Shown here: positions 25,773 through 32,500 of the stretch, one piece after another
Numbering within the stretch: the first letter of the stretch is position 1
How the letters are laid out: each line of letters starts with the position of its first letter
Source: Chitinophagales bacterium
GTDB lineage: Bacteria > Bacteroidota > Bacteroidia > Chitinophagales > Chitinophagaceae
Assembly (NCBI GenBank): GCA_015654595.1
Contig: JAATGQ010000147.1
Span: forward strand, 1 to 32,500
DNA length: 32,500 nucleotides
Reading direction: 5' to 3'
Made by a program: the position numbers and the translations under genes
The notes under the pieces: model-generated
The model's input: the letters and a program-made list of their open reading frames with translations, nothing else
What the model was told of the DNA's origin: nothing
Databases searched by the model: none

Positions 25773-26851
25773 GAATAGATTCCTCTCTTGGCCACCTCCT
25801 AAGCTATCATGAAGACAAAGTCCAGGAGAAGAAAGCAGAATGTATCCTGGCAGAGAATTTTATAAAAGATCTTGCTGATCTTACCGTGAAAGATAAAACA
25901 TATCATTTTAAGCGGCTGAGCAGCCTGAACGAAAGAGTTATAAAGCCGTATGCGCATCTTACGATCGACTTCCATCCGTCAGACCAGCTAAATAACGACA
26001 AACTAATAAAGATTGCGAAAGAATTTATGCTACAAATGGGGTTAGATAAACAGCCCTATTTGGTTTATCGGCATGATGACGCTTACCATCCGCACATCCA
26101 TCTGGTATCGCAAAAAATAAAACCAAACGGGAGAGTTATAAAGATCGGACCCAAACAATTACGCCATATGCATCAGATTGTCCGGGATCTGGAGACAGTC
26201 TACCATCTCGTTCCACTGGGCGCCAGCGGGATACGCCAGGATCCAAGCCTGCCGGCTAAAAGAATTATTTATGGTAAAATGCCTTCGTATGCCGCTGTAA
26301 ACCAGGTTCTCCAGACCGTGGTGTTCGGCTACACTTATACGTCGCTCAATGAGCTAAATGCTGCTTTACGTTTATATAATGTAGAAGCTTATACAGGAAA
26401 AACCGGATCAAGGCTGGAAAAATATAAAGGGTTGGTTTACCGCATTCTGCAAGATGGCAAGTCGAAGATCATGCCTATCAGGGCGAGCAGATATTCCGGG
26501 AAACCTACCTTAAAAGTGCTGGAACAAAGGTTCATAGAAAACTCGCCGCTACAGGAGCAGCGTAAGGCCAGGATGATGGTCGCCATAGAAAGAACCTTCT
26601 ATGGTGAGAATCTGAGCCTCGATGCTTTCAAAAAGGAAATGGCAAACAAAAAAATAGCCGTCGTCTTCAAAGAAAACCAGGTCTTTTACGTCGACCACAA
26701 CCAAAAGGCCATCTTCGAAGGAGAGTCCTTAGGCGCTGCCTATACCGCGGACCGGATAAAAACCCGTTGCGTCTCCGAGCAAGAATACCACCAAATTCAG
26801 GAAAAGATCCAGCAACAACAACAGGAACAAAACCTCGGGTTACATTTATGA
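25757..26851 (+). CDS. mobB: MobB relaxase (MOBP-like, mobilisation nuclease)
   Basis: A 364-residue relaxase starting with GTG at 25757 (overlap of 16 nt with mobA). The candidate catalytic tyrosine is Y17 in LLSYHEDKV, matching the Y-N-E-x-KV start motif of the family. The histidine metal-binding motif is HDDAYHPHIHLVSQK (H106, H111, H113, H115). The C-terminal ~150 residues are charged and helical and end in a glutamine-rich run. The enzyme nicks oriT and carries the DNA strand to the coupling protein. Both sets of catalytic residues are intact, so transfer of the DNA by this relaxase is possible in principle. It shares ATGA with the coupling-protein gene. Confidence 0.9.
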   Translation: MQAKLRIDSSLGHLLSYHEDKVQEKKAECILAENFIKDLADLTVKDKTYHFKRLSSLNERVIKPYAHLTIDFHPSDQLNNDKLIKIAKEFMLQMGLDKQPYLVYRHDDAYHPHIHLVSQKIKPNGRVIKIGPKQLRHMHQIVRDLETVYHLVPLGASGIRQDPSLPAKRIIYGKMPSYAAVNQVLQTVVFGYTYTSLNELNAALRLYNVEAYTGKTGSRLEKYKGLVYRILQDGKSKIMPIRASRYSGKPTLKVLEQRFIENSPLQEQRKARMMVAIERTFYGENLSLDAFKKEMANKKIAVVFKENQVFYVDHNQKAIFEGESLGAAYTADRIKTRCVSEQEYHQIQEKIQQQQQEQNLGLHL

Positions 26852-28836
26852 AAAGGTATAATCCAGAAAAAATACGCAGCGTCACAGCAGCGTGCGGAGG
26901 CATGTGGATCATCTTACTGTTGTTACATTTCTATATCGAATGTTATAACTTCTTTACCACGTTGGGCTGGCGGCTGGATGTAACCGAGCGGCTATTAGGA
27001 AATCTGTTGAGGACCGGCTGGCTCCTACCCTTCACCTCGCGCAGCTTAGCATATCTTTTTATGCACATCATGCTATGGGTCGAGTCTCCAGCGAAGAAGT
27101 TCGATTTTGATATCGAAAAGTATTTCAATCGTCATGTCCTCCATCTGGTGACGGGGTTTGTGATTTACTATGGCAGCTATGTCGTTTTTAGCTTTTCCTT
27201 TCCTTTCTCGATAATCAGCATTGCATACATAGGCTTGACCTTGACGGGCATGCGGCTATGCTATATGGGCCTCGCCGGCCTAATGGTCTTCATAGATCGC
27301 CCCTGGAATCGGGACGATCCTCTTGGCAAGGAGCTTTCCGGTTTCCCGCAATTAGAAAAAAAGATAGAAACCCCTTATTCACTCCATCTGCGGGGAGCGT
27401 ATAAATACCAGGAAAACGAACGTTCTAGCTGGATCAACCTGGTCAATCCTCGTCGTGGCGTTTTTATTGTAGCATCGCCTGGGGCGGGTAAGTCCTGGTT
27501 TATCATCGAGCCTTTTATCCGGCAGTGGCTGGAGAAGGGAAATTCCATGTTCTTGTACGATTACAAGTACGACAACCTTACCCAGGTGGCTTATTACTAC
27601 TATCTGCAGAATAAGGAACGGTTTAGTCAGGGGACGGCCTTCTACTCCATCAATTTCAGCGATATCAGTCGGAGTCATCGATGCAATCTGATCCATCCTT
27701 CGACCCTGGAATGGATCAGTGATGCGATTGGCGTCAGCCGAACGATTCTTTTCAGTATGAATCCAGACTGGGCGGATAAGAAGGGCGATTTTTTTGTGGA
27801 GTCGCCTATCAACTTCCTTGCCGCTGTCATTTGGTTCCTCAGGCAGTACAAGAACGGAATGTATTGTACTTTGCCGCATGTTATCGAGCTGGCGCAGCTT
27901 CCTTATAAAGAATTGTTCTTGGTGTTAGGCCAGAATAAAGAGATCAGCACGCTGATAAATCCTTTTAAAGAAGCATACAATAATAAGACTTTTAACATGT
28001 TGGATGGGCAGATTGCTTCGGCGCGAATCCCCTTGAGTCAGTTGGCTTCGCCGGATCTATATTATATACTAACCGGCGATGATTTGACGCTGGATATCAA
28101 TAATCCATCGGCGCCAAAGATCCTTTGTTTGGGTGGTGATCCGCGTCGGGAGGAAGCATTAAAGCCGGCGTTGTCCTTATATATTGATCGGGTCAATAAG
28201 ATTTGTAATCAGCCAGGCCGGGCTCCCTGTGCGATAATATGCGATGAATTTGCAACGGTCAGGGCCTATAGCATGGCTACAGTGATTGCAACGGGGCGGG
28301 AGCATAATATTGTGCCGATCCTATCGGTGCAGGATCTCAGCCAGCTTCGGACAAATTATACCCGGAATGAAGCCGATTTCTTCCTGAATACATCCGGAAA
28401 CCTATTTTGCGGGCAGGTCGGGGGCGAAACAGCGAAATGGGTCAGTGAGCGTTTTCCCCAGATTCAGCAGGAAAAGCCGACCATTGGTCAGAACAGCGAA
28501 GACACCAACCTCAGTCTAACGCGGAATTGGGAACCTTCTTTGACAGCTGCGACCATTGGGACCTTGTCTTCGGGCGAGTTTGTAGGAGTATTATCGGATG
28601 AGCCTGCGACCCCTTTGGACATGAAACTCTTTCACGCAAAGCTGATCAGAGAAGAACCGAGGCCCGGCGATTTGCCTAAGCTGCCGGTTGTGAGAAAGGT
28701 TAGTAGTAAAAAGTTGAAAGCTCATTTCGAAAAAGTCGTACAAGATATTCAGAGTATAGCAGCCAATTTCTATCAAGCCAAAAAAGACGATAAAGAAACG
28801 TATCCAACAGATACTGATCATTTAAAATCACGATAA
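26848..28836 (+). CDS. mobC: MobC: VirD4-like type IV coupling protein
   Basis: The start is the ATG at 26848, which shares ATGA with the relaxase stop; a longer frame from 26767 lies within mobB and is not used. The product is 662 residues. N-terminal membrane segments lie at ~15-35, 55-75, 105-125 and 125-150. The cytoplasmic ATPase has Walker A ASPGAGKSW (about 209-217) and Walker B CAIICDEFATV (about 460-470), with the later motif SVQDLSQLRTNY. The coupling protein links the relaxosome to the TraG-TraM channel. Length is normal for the family. Its last 19 nt overlap the end of the convergent Crp-like gene, so the two 3' ends are joined at one junction. Confidence 0.9.
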   Translation: MKRYNPEKIRSVTAACGGMWIILLLLHFYIECYNFFTTLGWRLDVTERLLGNLLRTGWLLPFTSRSLAYLFMHIMLWVESPAKKFDFDIEKYFNRHVLHLVTGFVIYYGSYVVFSFSFPFSIISIAYIGLTLTGMRLCYMGLAGLMVFIDRPWNRDDPLGKELSGFPQLEKKIETPYSLHLRGAYKYQENERSSWINLVNPRRGVFIVASPGAGKSWFIIEPFIRQWLEKGNSMFLYDYKYDNLTQVAYYYYLQNKERFSQGTAFYSINFSDISRSHRCNLIHPSTLEWISDAIGVSRTILFSMNPDWADKKGDFFVESPINFLAAVIWFLRQYKNGMYCTLPHVIELAQLPYKELFLVLGQNKEISTLINPFKEAYNNKTFNMLDGQIASARIPLSQLASPDLYYILTGDDLTLDINNPSAPKILCLGGDPRREEALKPALSLYIDRVNKICNQPGRAPCAIICDEFATVRAYSMATVIATGREHNIVPILSVQDLSQLRTNYTRNEADFFLNTSGNLFCGQVGGETAKWVSERFPQIQQEKPTIGQNSEDTNLSLTRNWEPSLTAATIGTLSSGEFVGVLSDEPATPLDMKLFHAKLIREEPRPGDLPKLPVVRKVSSKKLKAHFEKVVQDIQSIAANFYQAKKDDKETYPTDTDHLKSR

Positions 28837-29264
28837 CGAAAAAGCTGCCGGACGTCGACGGCGGTCCTTAAGAGCAGGTACCAAAGCACGAGTCTAAATT
28901 CCGGGAATACTGCGGACATCGAATCGAATGACGAGGAAAACATATATTCTATTTCTGAATCTTCCAAAGCAACCAGGTTATCGCAGTGATCATTGTTATA
29001 AAGACTATTCCGCGCCACAGTGACATTTCCTTTAGGAATAATCTCCTCGGGAGAATTTTTACCGTTCCGGCAGGAAAAATATTTAAGACTACCCGATTTA
29101 ACAAAATAAAATTTCGTGGATAGCTGCCCGGTCTGTAAGAGATATTGATCCTTTTTTAAAATAACTGGCGCCATGTTAAATTCCAGAAGTGCGACACAAG
29201 AACGTCTTAGGGGGCAGCCAAATTCCTTGGCAAGGCCAGTCAAATACGAAACGAAGTTTTCCAT
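28818..29264 (-). CDS. Crp/Fnr-like protein lacking its helix-turn-helix domain
   Basis: A 148-residue protein; ATG at 29264 is preferred to TTG at 29270 because MENFVSYLTGLAKEFG then aligns with the start of the neighbouring paralogue. It contains the cyclic-nucleotide-binding-type barrel (KDQYLLQTGQLSTKFYFVKS) and the central helix but ends at RQLFRYRDFK, where a normal relative continues into an ERY...HTH region for another 45 residues. The missing part lies beyond the 3' junction with mobC, so the gene was probably cut there. The barrel may still fold, but the protein cannot bind DNA in the standard way. Intact paralogue upstream at 29332-29910. Confidence 0.75.
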   Translation of the reverse strand: MENFVSYLTGLAKEFGCPLRRSCVALLEFNMAPVILKKDQYLLQTGQLSTKFYFVKSGSLKYFSCRNGKNSPEEIIPKGNVTVARNSLYNNDHCDNLVALEDSEIEYMFSSSFDSMSAVFPEFRLVLWYLLLRTAVDVRQLFRYRDFK

Positions 29265-29320
29265 ACACAATTCCTTTCAGCAAATAAATCAAACCTTGCC
29301 GAAACGAAAAACCGCATTCC

Positions 29321-29336
29321 TGTAACAAATGTTACT
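29321..29336. promoter_or_regulatory. 16-bp palindrome, candidate Crp/Fnr box 1
   Basis: TGTAACAAATGTTACT contains the perfect inverted repeat GTAACA-AA-TGTTAC. It lies 57-72 nt upstream of the truncated Crp-like gene and includes the stop codon of the intact paralogue. A nearly identical site (15 of 16 bases) precedes the intact paralogue, so both genes share the element. It has the shape of a Crp/Fnr-family operator; autoregulation is inferred. Confidence 0.6.
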
Positions 29337-29910
29337 CCGAACTGCTATGCCTGGTAATTGACATTCGCGACATATCGAGGAAGGAAGCAAGATCCTTTTT
29401 CGAAACCCGCTTTACGAGGTCGGGCTGATTTTTCACTAGTTGGGCGTAGCGTTCCTTGCCCGTTAACATTCGAAGATTTCTGGTCTGTCCGTGCCAGATG
29501 ATCAGATACTTTGCAGTCAGCACGCGGCCGACGGCATTAAATTCAGGAAAGTTCCAATACAGGTAGTTTAATTCATCAAAGGTGATGTAATAGAGTTCGC
29601 AATCTTCGCCTGCCTCTATATAATCCGTGCTTAGCTGTTGCTCATAAAAGCTCTGAATAGAAACAACGACTTCGCCTTCCGTAAAAAACCAGTCAAAGAT
29701 CTGCTTCTCCTTGTGGTAGTAGAAACATTTAAGCAATCCCTTTTTTATGAAATAAAGGTTTACACATACTTCGCCAGGTTTGAGAATATAGTGCCCCTTT
29801 TTAACATGGCCGTACTTGATAGTATTTCCGAGGTAATTCAAGCATTCCGTTGACAGAGGCCCTTTCTGACTCTTTGCGATCTCGTTGAGGTAGGATAAGA
29901 TTTCTTCCAT
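29332..29910 (-). CDS. Crp/Fnr-like transcriptional regulator
   Basis: A 192-residue regulator with start at ATG 29910; a further ATG at 29922 would lie inside the palindrome and give an N-terminus that does not match its paralogue. The barrel domain includes KKGHYILKPGEVCVNLYFIK and FTEGEVVVSIQSFYEQQLST; the C-terminal domain has ERYAQLVKNQPDLVKRV and the helix-turn-helix KKDLASFLDMSRMSITR. The protein ends directly after the recognition helix, which is normal for short Bacteroidota members. Residues of the classical cAMP-binding pocket are not evident, so the signal is unknown. It is divergent from the lipoprotein gene and probably controls itself and perhaps that gene through the palindrome at 29915-29930. 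Confidence 0.85.
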   Translation of the reverse strand: MEEILSYLNEIAKSQKGPLSTECLNYLGNTIKYGHVKKGHYILKPGEVCVNLYFIKKGLLKCFYYHKEKQIFDWFFTEGEVVVSIQSFYEQQLSTDYIEAGEDCELYYITFDELNYLYWNFPEFNAVGRVLTAKYLIIWHGQTRNLRMLTGKERYAQLVKNQPDLVKRVSKKDLASFLDMSRMSITRHSSSE

Positions 29911-29914
29911 AAAA

Positions 29915-29930
29915 AGCAACATTTGTTACA
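29915..29930. promoter_or_regulatory. 16-bp near-palindrome, candidate Crp/Fnr box 2
   Basis: On the minus strand the sequence reads TGTAACAAATGTTGCT, which differs from box 1 at one base. It is directly upstream of the chosen start of the intact Crp-like gene and 60 nt upstream of the divergent lipoprotein gene, so one bound protein could affect both. Confidence 0.6.
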
Positions 29931-29989
29931 CTAAAGCATATGCGAATTTAATCGATCTTTCATAATTTGGGAAGACAAAACCTTAAACT

Positions 29990-31378
29990 ATGAAACTGTC
30001 GTTTTATTTATGTCTCATTCTTTATCTTATGATCGGTTGTACGAAGCGATCACCTACAACCGGGGTATCTTCCGATTCCGATCTTATTGCGCAGGCGAAA
30101 GCTTATTTCCAGGATTCTGTCAGCAAGCAATTCATTCCTGGCCCCTCATCTAATCCTCGCCTTGGGTCTGCTAAGGATATCGATTGGCCGCGGGCTGTGG
30201 TTATGTCCTCTTCTCAGGGGGAGATGGTCATTGCTCCCGTTCAATTTTCTAAGCGACTGCTGCTTTCATGCAGTTTCAACCGAAATGTCGCTTTTGATGT
30301 TTCTGATATTACCCAGGTGATTTTTTATAAGGATTCGGAGGGAAGGTTTATCTGTGAGCAGATCACGACTCTGCCTGATAGCAGTAGCACGGGGTCGGCT
30401 TCCTTCAGAGGCTTTATTCAATCCGAGACTTGGGGAGGGACGCCAATAAGAGCGTTTAAGTATAATGCAGATGGATCGGTTTTGAAAAGCGTCTTAACTA
30501 CTGACACAGCACAACCAACCATTCCATCTGGAGTGTCGCCGGCCGGATTTCTAATCATCGACGCCGTTTTAGATGGATGTAATTATAGCGCAGATGATCC
30601 CGATGATCCGATATATTGGTCCGAAACGGTCGGTTCCACTGTGGTATACGTCGAAGATGGCGGCGGGGCAGGAGGTCCTTCCCCACACGACTACGTCTCG
30701 GCAGCAACTGGCGGCGGAGGTAGCGGCTCCGTCGTATCACCCTTGACCGTCGAAGTCAGCAGCGGGCCGAATCCGATTGGGAATATTGCAGATTATTTGA
30801 AGTGCTTTACCAATGTCGGCGGCTCTGATCACACCTATACCGTTACTGTTTGCATTAACCAGCCCACACCTGGCAGCCGTGAGCCTTGGTCGTTCTCGGA
30901 TGGGATCGATGGGACCACGAATGCATCGAATCCCGTGAATACAGGGCATGCGTTTCTGATATTTTCGGAAACGTATGGAGGTACACAGATTGTAAGGAAT
31001 GTAGGGTTTTATCCGACGACATTTGTCTTACCAGGTTCTTCTTCTTCTCCTGGGCAATTACACGATAATGAATCAACCAGCTACAACATATCACTATCCG
31101 TCACTGTTGATAATGGTCAGTTTTTTAACATGCTTAACTATGTATCAGCACGAAATAATGCAACCTACAATTTATACTCCTTTAACTGTACCACCTTTGT
31201 CATAAACACATTACTTTCGGGAGGTACCATTTTGCCTATGACTCAAGGAAGTTGGCCAGGAGGCACAGGTAATAACCCCGGAGATCTGGGAGAAGACATT
31301 CGAAATATGACATTATCCAGCAGCATGTCTAGAAATACAACCTTCTCTTATCACCCCAACTTGGGAATATGCCAATAA
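29990..31378 (+). CDS. Lipoprotein with permuted papain-like (GHAF...NCT) C-terminal domain
   Basis: A 462-residue exported lipoprotein: signal MKLSFYLCLILYLMIGC with a lipobox cysteine at residue 17. The N-terminal ~210 residues form an unrecognised domain, followed by a glycine- and serine-rich linker (about 220-250). The C-terminal domain has NTGHAFLIFSETYGG with H320 and LYSFNCTTFVINTLL with C400, then QGSWPGGTGNNPGDLGEDIR. From memory this H-then-C layout and the GSWPG...NPGDLGEDIR tail recur in Bacteroidota exported proteins and suggest a circularly permuted NlpC/P60-like cysteine peptidase or amidase fold. Activity is not established. The gene is followed by a small membrane protein that may be its partner. 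Confidence 0.75.
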   Translation: MKLSFYLCLILYLMIGCTKRSPTTGVSSDSDLIAQAKAYFQDSVSKQFIPGPSSNPRLGSAKDIDWPRAVVMSSSQGEMVIAPVQFSKRLLLSCSFNRNVAFDVSDITQVIFYKDSEGRFICEQITTLPDSSSTGSASFRGFIQSETWGGTPIRAFKYNADGSVLKSVLTTDTAQPTIPSGVSPAGFLIIDAVLDGCNYSADDPDDPIYWSETVGSTVVYVEDGGGAGGPSPHDYVSAATGGGGSGSVVSPLTVEVSSGPNPIGNIADYLKCFTNVGGSDHTYTVTVCINQPTPGSREPWSFSDGIDGTTNASNPVNTGHAFLIFSETYGGTQIVRNVGFYPTTFVLPGSSSSPGQLHDNESTSYNISLSVTVDNGQFFNMLNYVSARNNATYNLYSFNCTTFVINTLLSGGTILPMTQGSWPGGTGNNPGDLGEDIRNMTLSSSMSRNTTFSYHPNLGICQ

Positions 31379-31403
31379 AACAAAAAGCTTATATTGAGCA
31401 CCT

Positions 31404-31802
31404 ATGAAATGGCAAAAATTACTATGGTCTTTTATTATAATTTACTCGCTATTCTTTTCAATAAGATGGCGATTTTCCCTTCATTTCAGTGAAAAGGGCT
31501 TTTCAATGCCCGAGTTTGTCATTTACGTTCTAGTGCTTTTTCTATTATCATTTGTAAATCCAATTGTAATTATTTTGAGGCTCCGGAATTTCATTAGGAA
31601 GGCAGAATCATTTCTCTATATTTTCCTTGCATCCCTAAATCTATCTATAAGCATGATTGGACTCTACTATTTATTCGGAGGACATTCATTTAAATTATTC
31701 GGGGTCTACTCTTACCTAATACCACTAAACGGCATTTGTAGCTTGCTAATGTTTTATGACATCTTCATCAAATCAATGCTAACAAAGCAAAAGATATCTT
31801 GA
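31404..31802 (+). CDS. Small four-helix membrane protein
   Basis: A 132-residue hydrophobic protein beginning 25 nt after the lipoprotein stop, with about four membrane segments (roughly residues 8-20, 37-58, 70-92 and 100-120). No family is recognised. Co-orientation and short spacing suggest one transcript with the lipoprotein. A protective partner for a cell-wall-active or toxic lipoprotein is conceivable but is only inference. The 198-nt stretch that follows contains no recognisable gene. Confidence 0.65.
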   Translation: MKWQKLLWSFIIIYSLFFSIRWRFSLHFSEKGFSMPEFVIYVLVLFLLSFVNPIVIILRLRNFIRKAESFLYIFLASLNLSISMIGLYYLFGGHSFKLFGVYSYLIPLNGICSLLMFYDIFIKSMLTKQKIS

Positions 31803-32000
31803 TGCATAATCAATAGTGATATAACCTTGCAGCTTCGTCTAAAAGTAAACCAACTCCCATTTTTTGTACCCTCTCCTATATTTCAATCTATTTGCCGATT
31901 CAGTAAATTACACTCGTATTCTATATCTATCATCGACCAGCATAAGTAATAGGTTCAAGGCTCCATCTCGCGAAGTAGCATAACTAAAACCTTATCAACT

Positions 32001-32387
32001 ATGCCACGCAAAAAGAAAGTCTTGGGCTATGATCACCTTATTGAACGAACCAAGCTATACGACATTCCCGCAATAGAGCTAGCGAAATCCCTCATTGACA
32101 AAGATCCCGTCGCGCACTGGCATATTCCAATCTTAGCCGACAAAGTCGGAATCAACGAATTCAAACTTAAACAAGGTTTCCGCGAGCTGTTTAAAACAAG
32201 CCCCTATCAATATAGGCTTCATTTATGTCTTGAAAAAGCAAAGGAATTGCTCGAAGACACAGATGATACGATCGACCAAATAGCTCTAAAGGTCGGATTC
32301 GAGACCTACAACGGTTTCAGCACTGCATTTAAGAAGGCCTTCAACATTCCTCCAACAGAATATCGCAATAAACTAGTGGTAGTCTAA
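32001..32387 (+). CDS. AraC-type DNA-binding-domain protein
   Basis: A 128-residue protein made of little more than the two helix-turn-helix motifs of the AraC/XylS family: HIPILADKVGINEFKLKQGF, then FKTSPYQYRLHLCLEKAKEL, and DQIALKVGFETYNGFSTAFK ending in FNIPPTEYRNK. The N-terminal ~35 residues are basic and short, so no effector-binding domain is present. Many full AraC regulators are ~280-300 residues; DNA-binding-only forms exist and can respond to signals indirectly. Start at ATG 32001 is the first in frame. After the stop, 32388-32500 shows no gene. Confidence 0.9.
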   Translation: MPRKKKVLGYDHLIERTKLYDIPAIELAKSLIDKDPVAHWHIPILADKVGINEFKLKQGFRELFKTSPYQYRLHLCLEKAKELLEDTDDTIDQIALKVGFETYNGFSTAFKKAFNIPPTEYRNKLVVV

Positions 32388-32500
32388 GTCCATCTCATTG
32401 AAAGTGAGGCAAAAATGGACACTTTAGACCACAATTATAAAAAAAAATTTTCGACCAAAATGAAATGAAATTGCCGTAAACAACGCTTAACTGTAGCCGA

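Noticed and set aside
32388..32420. Inverted arms GTCCAT/ATGGAC with inner CTCA/TGAG after the AraC-type gene
   Set aside because: Pairing is interrupted by an asymmetric six-base bulge and no U-tract follows, so I cannot support a terminator or a mobile-element end.

Overview
The window looks like a chromosomal accessory region of a Bacteroidota bacterium, probably a Chitinophagaceae-type organism. This rests on gene content: a Bacteroides-type Tra/Mob conjugation set, a lone GH78 alpha-L-rhamnosidase, Crp/Fnr-like proteins of the short Bacteroidota type, few clear Shine-Dalgarno sites, and several TTG or GTG starts. I see no rRNA, tRNA, CRISPR array or integrase. The genus is inference.

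Left edge (1-2.5 kb): two overlapping minus-strand genes, a partial exported protein and a CHASE2-domain membrane protein, lie downstream of a decayed minus-strand gene. The start of that decayed gene resembles the N-terminus of TIR-like or deoxyribosyltransferase-like Bacteroidota proteins.

Defence island (2.5-12.4 kb): a complete Wadjet/MksBEFG-like SMC system (jetA, jetB, jetC, jetD) is packed with overlapping start and stop codons. It is followed 2 nt later by a large polytopic membrane protein with a C-terminal patatin-like phospholipase domain that keeps the GxGGGxR-type loop, a GxSxG serine and a DGG aspartate. The patatin gene appears to be a fifth gene of the operon, and this is the most interesting observation here. 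A possible sixth gene of unknown function follows. It converges on another unknown gene that carries a 20-bp-period tandem repeat at its start.

Middle (12.5-17.6 kb): ordinary metabolic and housekeeping cargo (rhamnosidase, DinB-like protein, DUF1810 protein), two gene remnants or small ORFs, two hairpins that look like terminators, and a Crp/Fnr-like gene cut in two by an in-frame TAG.

Conjugation module (17.75-28.84 kb, plus strand, one operon): TraE, TraF, TraG (VirB4 ATPase), TraI-like/VirB5-like proteins, TraJ (VirB6-like), TraK (VirB8-like), TraM (VirB10-like), TraN (VirB9-like C-terminal domain), an RHH-like MobA, relaxase MobB and coupling protein MobC. Two fusions stand out. TraG continues into a signal-anchor plus VirB5-like domain, and TraM continues into a TraN C-terminal domain. 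No separate TraL, TraO, TraP or TraQ and no integrase are visible.

Right edge (28.8-32.5 kb): two tandem minus-strand Crp/Fnr-like genes each have a nearly identical 16-bp palindrome upstream. One lacks its DNA-binding domain and its 3' end overlaps the end of mobC. Then come a lipoprotein with a permuted papain-like H...C signature, a small membrane protein and an AraC-type DNA-binding-domain protein. By eye the conjugation block is GC-richer than the Wadjet and right-edge segments, which fits a mosaic built by transfer.
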